Source: Nematopogon swammerdamellus
Taxonomy: Eukaryota; Arthropoda; Insecta; Lepidoptera; Adelidae
Assembly: GCA_946902875.1 (NCBI GenBank)
Contig: OX336349.1
Location: 7,711,891 to 7,775,890 of the forward strand
Reading direction: 5' to 3'
Length of the DNA stretch: 64,000 nucleotides
The notes under the pieces were generated by a model. The model made no database searches. It worked only from the letters and a program-made list of their open reading frames with translations, and had not been told where the DNA came from. How positions within the stretch are numbered: position 1 is the stretch's first letter; every line of letters starts with the position of its first letter. The position numbers were made by a program, and so were the translations under genes. Shown here piece after piece: positions 20,860 to 32,549 of the stretch.

Positions 20860-21420
20860 GCGCGACATGTGGCGCCGAGCCACCTATAAGGTGTCTAGCG
20901 ACGCCCATGGACATTCATTAGCATGCGGAGGCTGCGACTGCCATGCCGGCCTGACAGGTGCCCAGGTTGAAGGACCCGAGACTGTACTTGGGGGAAAATA
21001 TTTCTCTCTGTTTGTATTTCAACAGGCTCTGATTTAGCTATGTATCCCTACGGAGTTGCAGTGGTTTTAGATAGCGGGACATTTGGGCGTCACCTACTAT
21101 TCGCACGGCTCGACGCTGGATCGAGTACAGAGGCGCTAGCTGGTATTTGACTGAGCCATCCCATAGGTGCGAGCCGTACCCCAAGCAGGACCGAATCTGC
21201 GATTTATACGGCCTTGCCCTCGATGTCACGCCGGAAGTTTAGATCGTGCGAAAATTCGACTCGGAGGACCCCGAGGTGGTCGCAAAATTTAAGTGACGTG
21301 CCTTGGTAGGAAGGAGCTGGTGTGAACGCCGCTCTCTTCGCACTGAACGCGCAAACTTGTATCTTGGAGATATTGAACTTGACTAACTTGCTACGGTCCA
21401 TTCGGAAATAGAGCCAAGTG
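20860..21420 (-). pseudogene. Decayed LINE reverse transcriptase 3' half
   Basis: Minus-strand frames read KLVKFNISKIQVCAFSAKRA, SLKFCDHLGVLRVEFSHDLN, YGSHLWDGSVKYQLAPLYSI and QRRAVRIVGDAQMSRYLKPL with frameshifts between them. This is the thumb region that follows the reverse transcriptase of common lepidopteran LINEs (pattern FNPSKTQVCAFSAK ... LGVELS ... SHLWDG). The downstream part (20990-20865) matches the LINE tail seen at 24068 and 37330. Confidence 0.75.
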
Positions 21421-21474
21421 TTTGCTCAAGTTCAGACATAAGTCTTCGCCTCTTCTCATCCACATCCCGCCTAG

Positions 21475-21840
21475 TTGAAGGGTAACTGGTGTAGAACCCG
21501 TGTTCCGTACTCTCGTATACATCACAATGATATGTTGCCCCCTGAATGCTACGCCCACGCCTTCAACGTTAGCAAGGTTCAGTGCTGCGCATTATCTGCG
21601 AAGGTCGATTTGAAGGTCCTTTTGCTTTCCAAGTCAGTTTCTAAGTCAGCGTCATACCTGTCTGGAAGCACCTGGACCTCCTGGGCACCACCATTTCCAA
21701 AGACGTAGGTTTCCGGCAACTAATCGAGTCTAGGGCTAAAACTGCACCCAGAAAATTGGGAATACTTTTCCGCAAACGGCGCCGGCGGTTCTTCTCTTCC
21801 ACAATATCTCGCTTAGCTGAAGGGTAACTTGCATCCGACA
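21475..21840 (+). pseudogene. Second LINE reverse transcriptase fragment, opposite strand
   Basis: The plus strand reads NVSKVQCCALSAKVDL, then TISKDVGFRQLIESRAKTAP and RKLGILFRKRRRRFF. This is homologous to the thumb region of the minus-strand LINE immediately to its left but diverged and frameshifted. The two fragments stand head to head. Confidence 0.6.
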
Positions 21841-22436
21841 ATATTGTAGGTATTAGTTATATTTAATGTACCTTCACTACATATGCTTACACTAGGTACA
21901 TGGACATTAAATTTTAATACCAATTTATTTTAGCATAGTACTGTATCTAATAATAATATTATATATCTATATAAAATTTGCGGTAGATCAGTGAGTAAGT
22001 ATGTAGGTATATTACCAACAACAATACCATGTCGCTTCTTATCGTCGCGGCGTCGTCGTCGCGCGTCTTCGGTGTATGTAACGTACCGAAACCGTGGGGG
22101 CGCGCGGAGGCGCGGTGCGCGGGCGACCACGCTTCATCGCGATCGCGATTCATACATGCGCCACACATTTTGCTCTATTTCTCTGTCCACATAAGTTTAA
22201 TAGATAGCAAAGTATATATTTTCGGAATCGTAATTTAATTATCTTTAATTTGATACCCCACTCAATATATTTTGAATAACTAATTTGACATTTCGAAGCC
22301 GTGCGTCCGCCATTTTGAATTTTGAAAATTTTTATATAGCCTATGACACTCCCGTGAATAAGACGAATCCAATGGCACAAGAATTTTTCAAATCGGCCCA
22401 GTACTTTAGGCTGTAGAGTGGAATATAGATAGTCAC
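21841..22436. other. No recognised gene; short CpG-rich patch
   Basis: 22030-22150 is CpG-rich (GTGGGGGCGCGCGGAGGCGC) with several overlapping open frames; no conserved motif is seen. The rest is AT-rich. Confidence 0.4.
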
Positions 22437-22477
22437 ATACATACATACATACATACATACATACATACATACATACA
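22437..22477. repeat. (CATA)n microsatellite
   Basis: About ten tandem CATA/ATAC units, followed by CGCCAAACTCATAACCCTTC and CTTCGCCGTAGTCGGGT. On the minus strand that is the usual order of an interspersed repeat whose 3' tail is (TATG)n. Confidence 0.9.
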
Positions 22478-23368
22478 CGCCAAACTCATAACCCTTCCTT
22501 TTTTGGCTTCGCCGTAGTCGGGTAATAAAAGAGCGGCCATTTAATCGATTTTTTATATACTTATTTTGAGGAGCATTATTCGAGTAAGAATAAAAAAAAA
22601 TTATGAATCACATAAATATGTATTTGGCAAACGCAACCCTGTGCTCATCGATGCCAAATTAATTTCGCACACGAAAGTGACAGTTGAGGCTAAAACGCAT
22701 GTCAAATGACTGCCTCTATTAGGTGTGAGTGTGAGCCAATGGCCAGTTCAGTGACAATTTTAACACATGGCACTGGTATTAACATAGAACATATTTAGAA
22801 CTTTGCCAATTATGCAAGAAAATGATATAATATAACATATTATGTTTAAATATATGCTCTTGTTTCTTAAATTTATATAAGTTCGTTTATTGGTTCGTTT
22901 ATTGATTCAATCAAAATTACCTACATTCGTTTTGTTTTCATTACGGACCTCATATTTGTGGGGAAATATGAGAAAAATGTATGAAAAAGGAAATAAAAAA
23001 AAGCCTAAGGTTGCACTCCGGGAGTGCCGGCAGTAATGAAAACTTTAACATCAACGTTGTGCATTTTTGAATATTTTGGAATGGTTAGGGAATAATTTCG
23101 CAAGAATTGTTTTATTTATCAGTATAAAAGTACTATCATTTATGTGGTAAAATACAATATTCATTTATTGCGCTATCGTAGACAAACATGACAGTTAATA
23201 TTACAGTACCTGGGCGACCGAGCTTCGCTCGGCGTCTACACTACATATATACAAGTTTAGCTCACTTAAAGTAATAGGATAAAAAATTTAACACTACAGA
23301 ACTATTATAATTATTTTACATCAAAAAGTTTATTTCTCAGAAAAATCAACTTTCATCCATAATTTCAA
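22478..23368. other. AT-rich; one partial L repeat and one hairpin
   Basis: GTTGCACTCCGGGAGTGCCGGCAG (23010-23033) matches the end of the L-repeat reading frame at 26146. CCGAGCTTCGCTCGG (23219-23233) is a perfect 6-bp hairpin following GGGCGA, a phrase common in lepidopteran repeats. Confidence 0.45.
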
Positions 23369-23567
23369 CGAATCTTACGCTTTTTCGATCAGGCTACGGA
23401 TCTGACGCGAGTTTAACATTTTTTACCCATCTAAAAAAAGTGCCAAGCTAAAGAAGTTTCGAATCTTACGCTTTTTCGATCAGGCTACGGATCTGACGCG
23501 AGATCTGACGCGAGTTTAACATTTTTTACCCATCTAAAAAAGTGCCAAGCGCCGCTAAAGAAGTTTT
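23369..23567. repeat. Tandem duplication of an L-repeat 3' end
   Basis: CGAATCTTACGCTTTTTCGA ... AAAAAAGTGCCAAGC ... AAAGAAGTTT occurs twice in a row. The second copy contains a nested 12-bp duplication ATCTGACGCGAG. The last part (ACCCATCTAAAAAAGTGCC ... GAAGTTTTCACTT plus A's) is the 3' end of repeat L at 26270 and 36153. Confidence 0.8.
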
Positions 23568-24067
23568 CACTTAAAAAAATCTTTGAACCTTCGGTTTCAA
23601 AGTCTTCTACACGTATCATTGGAGTATATTATTTGTCAATTGTTTCCGGAAATGTTGGTTTTGCCCTAATAGGTAAAATACACATCATATCTTTCAAAAG
23701 ATAATAGGTAGGTACGTGAAATTTTCGAATCAGTGAAATTGTAGGTTACATTTGGTATTGATATTCCTGGGTGCTATTTTTTAAAGTCGAAATAGCTAGT
23801 ACATATTTTACTAGCTCGTCAAATATATATCTCGTCAATCAATGCTAAAATGATAATTACAAGTATACGTCTAATTATTGAAATGTGTTCTACTAATTAC
23901 ACGACAATTATTTAAATTAGTACATATTGTAATAAGTGCTCTAACTCTGAATTAGAAATAGAAATAAAACTATTAGTTTCGCCATCGATGTAGATCAGCT
24001 TGCGACCGTTCAGCTCTGGCTTCAATCCTTAATAAGAGATGACATGTTTTGATGGCATTATGTTGAG

Positions 24068-24190
24068 ATGGGCACCTCAGGCCGGCATGGCATTCGCAAC
24101 CCCCGCATACGACCGAACGTCCATGGGCGTCGTTAGACACCTTATAGGTGGCTCGCCCGCCGCCATATTTCGCGCTTTCAATAAAGATAC
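24068..24190 (+). pseudogene. LINE 3' end fragment
   Basis: The plus frame GTSGRHGIRNPRIRPNVHGR R*TPYRWLARRH matches the tails at 37330-37440 and, on the minus strand, 20990-20865. It is a short homologous piece with a stop. Confidence 0.55.
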
Positions 24191-25088
24191 TTATCATATC
24201 TAGTCGTCACCATAAGGCCTATGATGTTCCATTGCCTGATACGTCCCTTCCTACATCATTGTTTAGGGTCATTAGAACTGCACTCCTACAGGACAGGACC
24301 AACCGTGGACCGATTGTGAACTCGGTTCACGATTTGTGCAACATTACTTTCGTATTTCTAGTAGTCTAGCATATACACATATTTACTCGCGCAGTTTTCT
24401 TCATCAAAGCAAAGGTATTGTCACACGTGCTCGTCACGTCGCTGGTAGTAACCACTGTGCCACCTAGACTGTTTGCAGCAGTTAGACCTAATTACAATAT
24501 GAAACAGGTCGAGTAAATAAAGCATGCAGTAGGCCATGGAGTGTTCGATTATAACAAGGAAACATGAACAAATCACTGCGTGTCACGCACGACCGAGCCC
24601 GCCGGGACCTCAATGCCGGCTTCCATCACCAGCTATTGCCAACTCATCAGAGGACAGATTACAGAAGACCTCTTACTGACCTTGGACTTATTCGCCATAG
24701 CGGACTGTAATAATGCGGTATTGCAAATATTGGTCAACTGGAAACGGTGGTGATTTGTCTATGGCTAATCGGTGAAGCAGAAAGTGGATGAGATTTTCTA
24801 TGGTTAGTTTGGCAAGATGCGCAAGTTGTTACGCCTGCTCGAGAAACTATTGACCATCGACCGTGACTATTCGAATTAATATGATCTTTTTTCACTTGTT
24901 GCTGTTCAACGATTACACTGCTGTCCTTCTGGTACTTTCTATGTGGTTGGTTCAGTTGTTCTATGTGACCTTAAAAGGGTTGGCTTTGTCACCGTTTAGA
25001 TTCGTGATATCAGCACAGCTCCACCATCTTTGGTTTCATGCCCCTTGTGTTCGATAGTTATTTACTGAACTATGGCGCCATGTTCACA
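24191..25088. other. No firm gene; one small open frame
   Basis: The plus ATG at 24564 opens 48 codons (MNKSLRVTHDRARRDLNAGF ... LIRHSGL) to TAA at 24708-24710, with balanced codon use. It may be real, but short frames of this length are common by chance. Confidence 0.3.
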
Positions 25089-25427
25089 AAAAAACTATTC
25101 AAAATAAAAATATAAAAACCGCCTTCAAAAATATATGAAATAAAAACCTAAAAAAAAAAAAACGAACCCTAGAGTTGAAGGCGGTGCTAAAAAGGCTACA
25201 CAAATCACAAAGGATATTATCATCCACTCATGTTTTCTTTCATGCATCATTTTTGCTTGCTTTACAAATCACAAAGGATATTATCATCCACTCATGTTTT
25301 CTTTCATGCATAATTTTTGCTTGCTTTAGCACCGCCTTCAACTCTAGGGTTCGTTTTTTTTTTTTTAGGTTTTTATTTCATATATTTTTGAAGGCGGTTT
25401 TTATATTTTTATTTTGAATAGTTTTTT
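25089..25427. mobile_element. Foldback element with perfect 103-bp arms
   Basis: The left arm 25089-25191 and right arm 25325-25427 are exact reverse complements by eye, including a 13-base A run against a 13-base T run. A 64-bp unit (ACAAATCACAAAGGATATTA ...) is repeated directly in the loop (25200-25263, 25264-25327; one mismatch) and overlaps the start of the right arm. The arms flank AACCGCCTTCAA/TTGAAGGCGGTT motifs. Immediately to the right is AGGAAGTCGGTTTTATG, a phrase shared with the foldback at 33678. Confidence 0.9.
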
Positions 25428-25523
25428 AGTTTTCCTTTTTTTAGGAAGTCGGTTTTATGTTTTTTAAAACTTTTTTTTTATTTCACAGTTTTTTTTAGTA
25501 ATTTTTTGCTATTAATGTACTTG

Positions 25524-25560
25524 GCGGAATCGCTCGGCCTTCGGCCTCGCGATTCCGCCT
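25524..25560. repeat. GC-rich hairpin
   Basis: GGCGGAATCGC and GCGATTCCGCC flank TCGGCCTTCGGCCTC, which itself can pair (GGCCTTCGGCC). Function unknown. Confidence 0.6.
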
Positions 25561-25601
25561 CGCTTTCCAATCCGATCTTGACCCAATTAAAATAGGACCA
25601 C

Positions 25602-25946
25602 GTCAGCTTCGATAGCTCAGTGGTGCAGACAGTCAACTGTCGCTATTGAATTTTAAGCAACGCTGGGTGCGGTCAGTACTTAGATGGGTGACCGCTGACC
25701 GTTGGAGGCTGACCAAGGTTCGGATTCCTCGTAAAACTGTAAGTCCCTTCCCTCGTAATTTTACTTGGTGGTAGGGTTTAACCTTCCCGGGTTGGTACCA
25801 CCGCACTGAATTAAACGTCGGTCGAAACGGCTATGTAAATAGTTTGTGTTTTCCGACCAGTTCAGTGTAGTCAGCACGATCAAAGGGGGAAGCACTGACA
25901 TGGCACTGGTGTTATGGGCTGACATCACAGACGTTGTAGGTGATGT
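25602..25946 (+). mobile_element. SINE copy B, fused at its 3' end to repeat L
   Basis: The tRNA/5S chimeric head (TAGCTCAGTGG, TTAAGCAACGCTGGGTGCGG, TACTTAGATGGGTGACC, GGTTCGGATTCC) and body are intact up to GTAGGTGATGT. There the last 20 bases and polyA are missing and repeat L begins directly (GCAGAACTTAG). Confidence 0.8.
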
Positions 25947-26320
25947 TGCAGAACTTAGTAGAATGGACAGACATAAACGTGTTACGGAAGCCTACTTTTA
26001 TTATAAAATAACCGTCGGAGGACCTTGGTTGAAAATTGTAAAATTTAGTAGAACGGATAGACATGCATATGTTACGGAACCCTACATTCATTTTGCAGAA
26101 CTTAGTAGAATGGACAGACATAAACGTGTTACGGAACCCTACTTAACAGTTGCACTCCGGGAGTGCCGGCAGATCCCGTGCCACTCTAACTTAACCCTTA
26201 ACGCAATGACTTAAGGTTTCATTTTAAAAATGACGCTGACGCGATGTCGCGAGTTATACATTTTTACCCACCTAAAAAAGTGCCAAGAGCCGCTAAAGAA
26301 GTTTTCACTTCAAAAACCTC
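25947..26320 (+). repeat. Repeat family L, copy 1, with an 83-codon frame
   Basis: It contains two AACTTAGTAGAATGGACAGA ... GTTACGGAACCCTAC units separated by a related AATTTAGTAGAACGGATAGA unit. It then has CTCCGGGAGTGCCGGCAG, TAAGGTTTCATTTTAAAAAT and the 3' end AAAAAAGTGCCAAGAGCCGC ... AGTTTTCACTT. The frame 25963-26214 is open from ATG (MDRHKRVTE repeated, TVGGPWLKIVKFSRTDRHAY) and has the same length and stop in copy 2 (36459-36208, minus). Homology to a known protein is not recognised. Confidence 0.75.
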
Positions 26321-26898
26321 AGGGTTATCCCCTTTCAAATAAAAAAAAAAAGAATTTTCAAAATCGGCCCACAATTGACGGAGTAATCGCGTAACAAACA
26401 TCCAAAAAAAGAAAACATACCGTCGAATTGAGAATCTTTTAGGTCTAAAGTAAATTTCTCGTGAAGACAAATGCAACGAGCCCAAACACGATGGGTTTAT
26501 CATGTGTAGTTTAGGAGTTCCTATGGCCACCTTCTGTCTCCATCATCAAACCAGCTCGATGGTACTCGGTACAGTAGGTACTGGCCAGGTACCATAATAA
26601 ATTAAACGCCGGTCGGAAAAGATAAAAAAATTTCAAATTTAGAATATTCATGAAACAAGGGTCCGAATATGTATCACTAGTATATCGATTCATGTATTTC
26701 AACAGGACAGAGAAAATTTCAAAATATTAGGTATTTAATACTTTTTAGTTTTTTTTTTTTTGTTTTTTGGAAATCGGTTTAATATTTTTTAAAACAGTTT
26801 TTATTTCATTCTTTTTAGTAATATTACATAAAAAAGAATAATCGAAATCGAATAATCGAAATCGATTGAAGTGGTACAGAATTATTCGCCATATGTGT
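26321..26898. other. Repeat debris
   Basis: GAATTTTCAAAATCGGCCCACAATTGACGGAGTAATCGCG (26352-26391) recurs at 27127. GGAAATCGGTTTAATATTTTTTAAAACAG (26768-26796) is the shared flank of the foldbacks. No gene is seen. Confidence 0.5.
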
Positions 26899-27035
26899 CA
26901 GACTGCAAATTGCTGAATAAGTCCACATCACAAATGTTTTGCTGAAGGTAACCACACACCATACTAATTTATCAAACTGAAAATTGCCGAAAACGACCAC
27001 ATCACAAGTTTTGCTGAAGGTAACCACACACCATA
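26899..27035. repeat. Imperfect tandem duplication, 2 x about 65 bp
   Basis: CAGACTGCAAATTGCTGAAT ... GCTGAAGGTAACCACACACC is followed by CAAACTGAAAATTGCCGAAA ... GCTGAAGGTAACCACACACC. Confidence 0.75.
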
Positions 27036-27516
27036 GTATTATGCTGATTTTTCGAAAACCACTGAACCAATTTCGATAAAATTGAAATGGGACCACCTCG
27101 GAAGTATGACCTAACTAACAAAAAAAGAATTTTCTAAATCGGCCCTCAATTGACGGAGAAATCGTGTTACAAACATACAAAAAAATAATAAAAAAAAAAA
27201 TAAAAAAAAAAATAAAAAAAAACATACAGACGAATTGAGAACCTCCTCCTTTTTTGGAAGTCGGTTAAAAATAGCCATCATTCTTATTCCAAATAGTCTT
27301 GAGAATCTGACGTATAGGCCACTAACAGAGGCGTCATCTTATATAGTAGCCGAATCACGAGTGGACTGGCCGTACTCGCCAAGGAAACAATACGTCCAAC
27401 CTGTCGCAGCAAAAACTTGATTAAACAAACCGCGACTCCAGACACATTTCACAAATGAGTCGGTAAATATTAGGTAGGTTTTTGCCGGTGTTTTTGCTCA
27501 GTTGACAGTTGTCGGG

Positions 27517-27606
27517 ATGGCGTCGGAGTGGAGCGGCCTTGTGGACGCGGAAGAACTCGCTAGTGTCAACGAAGCAGTTACCAACAGGTTGCTTGCAGGC
27601 GATTAG
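27517..27606 (+). CDS. Small open frame or first exon (29 aa)
   Basis: ATG in the context GTCGGGATGGCG opens MASEWSGLVDAEELASVNEA VTNRLLAGD and ends at TAG (27604-27606). It has GC-rich third positions unlike the AT-rich surroundings. A possible donor CAACAG|GTTGCT lies inside. Upstream is GCTCAGTTGAC, which resembles an insect initiator. No family is recognised; it could be the start of a gene, a retrocopy fragment, or chance. Confidence 0.3.
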   Translation: MASEWSGLVDAEELASVNEAVTNRLLAGD

Positions 27607-30600
27607 ACTGGAAGCTTTGGAGAATTTGACAGTTCAATGAATTGTGAAAATTAGATCAAAAAGTTATTAAGTACTAAGATATATTTTGAAGATATGGGCA
27701 TATTGGGTGGATGGATAATGAACCCAAAACCTTTCGCAATAAAATAAAATTATGATTAACAAACCTAGGTGACGAACCCAATGCAAGTATGGACGTTTTT
27801 ACCCATTATTAAGAAATTTTATATATTAAGAATATTTAGTTTAACAATAATAGATAACACCTTTACAATAACAGCCAGGTATAACGAAAGGCATCAGTCG
27901 GATGCCCTTAATAACATTTATTTAAGAGTAATACGCATCATTAAAAGCCTCACCGCGGCGGTGACGAGTTCGAGCAGTTCGGTTCGGGTGCGGGCAAGTG
28001 TGGGATGTTTTGCGTTGTCATTTCAGACTTACAAGACTCTATTTTGCTCTCGATTTTGCTGCTCTCATTCTTCCACTTGCTGCAATTTCAAGCTTTCAGA
28101 GTTCTGCTACTCCTTGACATTTATGCAAAGTCTTTAAATAGTTTTGTTCTCTTTAAGAAAATATCAGTGATGTTGAAATAAAATTCTGAAAGGAACAGAT
28201 GTTCTGAAGATGTAACCAAGCCGCTAGAAAATCAATAAAAAAGTAATTCAGACGATGCTTTCGAATTAAGAAAGCGGATGTTCTTTTGATTATGATTTTG
28301 GCTCTGTAGCTCCGGGGGATCATTATGCCCCGATATGGACCTTTCCGATGTGATTCCGCAATATTTATGACAATATTACGCTATACAAATTGATATTTCT
28401 ACTAAAATGGAACCGTACAATGTGTTAATAGACTATTTTTCAAAAGATTGTCATAATAATTGCCTTCAGTGAAAATTAATGGAGGCTATTCATCATTAAA
28501 ATGATCAAGGATTTTGTCCGAGCACGTGTCGCCTGGGTGGAAGATTACATTTTGAAACGGCGAATGTATGACATTAATCTTCTCTTGACAACTCTTCATT
28601 GAGCCCAATCGTTACATATTCGCCACAAGCTCCATGTGGAGAGAAATCATAAGATAATACGCACTTCTCTTTATCGCTCCCATATTATGTGGAGAAAGTT
28701 TATAATCAATCAGGTTGAGGGGATTATCTTCGAGACTGTGCTGATGCTCATAATCTGGTATATTATTTACTTCACATGATCACTTGACATTGATATCTGA
28801 CTTAGTACATTTCCAAGCTGTAGTGGGTGAATACCAGATTAATATAATAGTGTAATTTATGTTTTTTACTATAAACCCTAGATATGTAGCTCACCTCAAA
28901 TAAACTCCTTAATTGGAGAGAGTATATCATCATCGGCATACACAACCTTACACAAGCATACAGACCTTAGGCCTCGCCCTAATTTCATTATAAATTTACT
29001 TCGATGCTTCAAATCCAGATTTCTCCCAGGCGAAACTATGATTAAAAGCTAGTGAGAAATAAAGCTGTTCACGCCTACGGGTATCTAAATATTGCCTCTC
29101 GCAACAGAAACAAGTCAATTTGATTGCGTTTATAGCTGCTTAATTACCCTGACTTAAAACATTACTTGAAAAATAGATTTTACATAGAATTTATACCACT
29201 CGACGAACACGCGCAGCCGGCTCCGGCTGGGGGAAGAGAAAGACGGCCCTGATCGCTGCTCTGTGTCGTATACAATCATTCAGAAACATTTATTTAGTGT
29301 ACTGACATAAATATTAAATGTATTATCTGTTACGAATTATATAAGAATTATAACCATAAAAGCTTACAATAAAACCCCTACGCTGACCGCTACCTACTTG
29401 CTATTCGAACTGCATCTTGTGTCAATATCGGTTAAGCATTGTGATCATACCGTGACGAAATGCTCTTCCATTAGAAATATCGAAAGTTTACACGTCGAAA
29501 AAAGCTGATTAGAATATTCCGTAAAAACCGCGACCGAGTTAGTACCACCTCTAGCAATTTACCAAAATAAAATTGTTGACTCTGCACACCGCAATAAGGC
29601 TTTCGAAATCTGAAATGTTCATAGGATTTTGTTCAATATGTTTACGCGATTAGTAAGCGCTAGATTTGTAAAAGCGTTGGAAATAGATGTGCCAACTTTG
29701 AAAAACTTCTAACTAAAGATTTTTGTACTTTTAGAGAGACGAATGACATTCTTAACGGATTCCGAATAAGTTTGGTTATTAATTTTAACCTAATTCGATT
29801 TGAATGTGAATTCGTTTCGAATATGGATTTTGACATTTTGTACAAATGCATACCATTCAACGTATTAGGTCATTTCTATGTCATTTTCATTAAATGCATG
29901 TAAATACTAACAAGATACGTATGGGCACATGAGCGCATGCACAAGCATGACAGATATTATATAGTTGGAATTTCGGCTTTGTACGCACTATTTATCAACA
30001 TGCTGTTTGTTCCCCTGGACAACCTTTCTTTAGCTGTGCACTATTATGTATGACATCTGTGACTAGAGTATCTTCCGGATGCCTAACCCGCTGCGCTGCT
30101 GCGCTGACGCGACGCTCACCGAACTATGCGTGTTCGCGCTTTTGCGTCGCGCAACAAAAAACGCGCACACTAATTTCACGCAACATAAACATCGTGATCG
30201 CTTTTTGTCGCAAATGTTATGACAAACTGAGACTTCCTTGTCGTTCTAATTGCAGAAGTCGATCCTTTGTGGACAATCGCTTACTCATCGGCCACGGATT
30301 CGAAATCTATTGAGTCAATTTGCGTCAATTGTTTGTGAAGGTGACATTCTCTCTGAGCTTATTTTTTTTTAGATTAATCCGTTTATTTACTTTACTCCAA
30401 ATCAAAGAATTAAAAAGGATAGAAGTTGTGTCCACTCGTGCAGATTCCAAATTCCAAATTCCAAATTATTTATTCAGTACATTTTACAAAAGATACATCG
30501 ATGACCTAAAAACTATGACTTAACTAGCATGTTGCGTATCCTATGTATGCACTATAAAAGAAAGAAAGAGAAGTGCACAAGGGCGGAATCATTAATTAAA

Positions 30601-30886
30601 AAATAATTATTTTATTTTATGTCTACGTACCTTCTTTCAGATGCAAATGGAGTGTATGCCGATCAAATGTATAAAATACATATGTATAAAATATATATAT
30701 ATGAAATGTATGTAGCTTTATATATTCATTAAGTAGTTGTAGATAGTCACAAAACACCTGCGATGTTTCTTAGCGGCTCTTCTTCATGGATGTAATACAA
30801 GCGGATATACAAAAACAAATTGTAACAAGTTCAAGAGTAGTCAAAATAAAACTACCTTTTGAATGCTCAATAAACAATATATAATC
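27607..30886. other. Long stretch with no recognised gene
   Basis: Non-repetitive, mostly AT-rich DNA. Short frames (27769-28137, 28501-28602, 30050-30313) are open but unrecognised. TTCCAAA repeats at 30444-30469 beside ATTTATTCAG look like the minus-strand tail of a LINE (AATAAAT then (ATTTGGA)n). Its lack of obvious repeats over about 28.2-29.9 kb makes it a place to look for conserved non-coding elements. Confidence 0.5.
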
Positions 30887-31015
30887 ATTGGAAAAATGCA
30901 AATCGAAAATCATTGTAAAAAATACATCGCGTTGGCGGCTCAAGCCAGAGACCCAGGTTCGAATCCTGGTCGGGATGTATTTTTTCCAATGATTTTCTAT
31001 TTGCATTTTTCTAAT
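30887..31015. mobile_element. Foldback with 42-bp arms around a tRNA-like 3' half
   Basis: ATTGGAAAAATGCAAATCGA ... AATACATC (30887-30928) is mirrored by GATGTATTTTTTCC ... TTGCATTTTTCTAAT (30974-31015) with about three mismatches. The 45-base loop contains CCCAGGTTCGAATCCTGG (30952-30969), a perfect tRNA T arm with B-box consensus GGTTCGAATCC, preceded by AGAGA. No anticodon arm or matching 5' acceptor strand is present, so it is not a tRNA gene. Confidence 0.75.
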
Positions 31016-31189
31016 ATATATAAAGCGAGTACGGTGCTTAGTACTATAACATATAAGCATAAAATATTAATATATAATAAGTATGATAATGGCATTTCTG
31101 GGCATGGATTTCATTGCTCCGAATTAAATACTGTGAAGATATAGTGATGTGGCAATTTTAAAAGTATAAAAACAACAAATTTAAAATTA

Positions 31190-31275
31190 CATCATAATGG
31201 CGAGGAGAGGTGTTATTGGCTGTGCCTGACTGTCTTCATTCGACTGACCGTTAGGCACAGTCACTCGTGCCGCGG
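31190..31275 (+). mobile_element. LINE 3' fragment (GCGAGGAGAGG family)
   Basis: GGCGAGGAGAGGTGTTATTG GCTGTGCC matches phrases at 50995, 55662 and 56850, which follow a decayed LINE C-terminus in two of those places. Confidence 0.5.
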
Positions 31276-31407
31276 GCTCTCTTTAAAAAATATTATCAGC
31301 GAATCTTTGCTATTTTAAGAGCATGTATTATCCGAAAAAAAGGCAAATTTAAATTTACAAATTAATTACGAAACCCAAAAAATAACAATTTAAAAAAAAA
31401 ATATTTT

Positions 31408-31731
31408 TTGGCTGGTGTCTCTCGAAAGGGGCAAAAAATTATTTCGCCATCATGCAAATTCCTCACACATCAGAAGTGCAATGTCCATGTTTGGGTTCAC
31501 AAAATTGTTCACACTTTTATGTATGTACATGAACAACACGCCGAATTTGGGAAAAAATACGACATTATTAGTGTGTCAACACCTCTGATCGGTTTCATGG
31601 AAATGCGAAAATGCGATTGTAAATCATGGGAGGAACCCCCAGTCCCTCATTTACAAGATGAGTGTGAGAGTTATGACTGCAAGAACTATTTCACACTTTT
31701 GTTTCCGTTCATCGAAATCAGGCACGAATAA
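31408..31731 (+). CDS. Unrecognised 107-codon open frame
   Basis: The frame contains CKFLTHQKCNVHVWVHKIVH and FMEMRKCDCKSWEEPPVPHL ... YDCKNYFTLLFPFIEIRHE, with six cysteines. It has no recognised zinc-binding spacing and no good start codon (the frame opens at TTG). Treat as a candidate exon only. Confidence 0.2.
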   Translation: MAGVSRKGQKIISPSCKFLTHQKCNVHVWVHKIVHTFMYVHEQHAEFGKKYDIISVSTPLIGFMEMRKCDCKSWEEPPVPHLQDECESYDCKNYFTLLFPFIEIRHE

Positions 31732-32549
31732 TTCAGCTCGAGAATTAATTTACTTTTACTTTTCTCATTGAATGAAGAAAAAAAACACATAACAGTAATA
31801 CAAAATACAACTTGATAAAGTGAGTAAAACTAATTAAATAAAATTAACCTAATAAATAAAAAAAACTAAATAATTACATGTTAGTCTTACTGTAAGTAAA
31901 TTTCTATTATAGAAACTCTTATATGGCTGATTCTTTTTACATAATAGATAGTATTAAATAGGACAATACAGGCAAATCAGTGAGTTCGAAAATGATTCAC
32001 CTGAAATATTAGAACAAAAACGTTTCGAAGCTTATTCCTGACGTCTTGTCGTCTCTGTACGTACAGTGTGAAAGAGCCTCACACGTGAAGGCGAGCGAGT
32101 AGTGTGGCGCTGAGTTACCGCGCTCAGCGCCACGTGTGAAGGGTTGATTGCAAGATTGCAAGGTCGGGGTAAATTTAATAACGATTTCTTAAGACAATAT
32201 TAATTATTGACGCGGCCCGCCGCGCCGCCACCTCAGCCGCACGGTTCTGGGTATTTACTTTCGGGTCGTAACTCAAACATTTCCGGCGCGAACGCGTTAT
32301 TTTTCGCTGGTTTGCGAACAACAAAGAAAGATCTGTGTCGGCATTATTAAATGGTGATGGACTCAATTATGGTTGTAATAAAAATCGAATGTTGCTACTC
32401 ATTTCTATCTAGTAATTGTTGCTCTGTAAGATCGCATCGAAGAAAACGTTTAATAAGTCTTTTCCGGAGAAGCTCTTTTGAAATAAATAAAAGGCACGGA
32501 GCCCCTGGCTTCGGAGCTGCAAATAAAACAAGCTATTGTGCGACGCGGC
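31732..32549. other. No gene seen; one hairpin
   Basis: GTGGCGCTGAG (32104-32114) pairs with CTCAGCGCCAC (32123-32133) inside a wider CACACGTG ... CACGTGTG frame, typical of a small MITE end. Confidence 0.45.

Noticed and set aside
25175..25417. 80-codon plus frame
   Set aside because: It lies within the palindromic arms and loop repeats of a foldback element and reads low-complexity Phe/Leu runs.
30930..30975. tRNA gene
   Set aside because: Only the T arm is present; no D arm, anticodon arm or matching acceptor strand.
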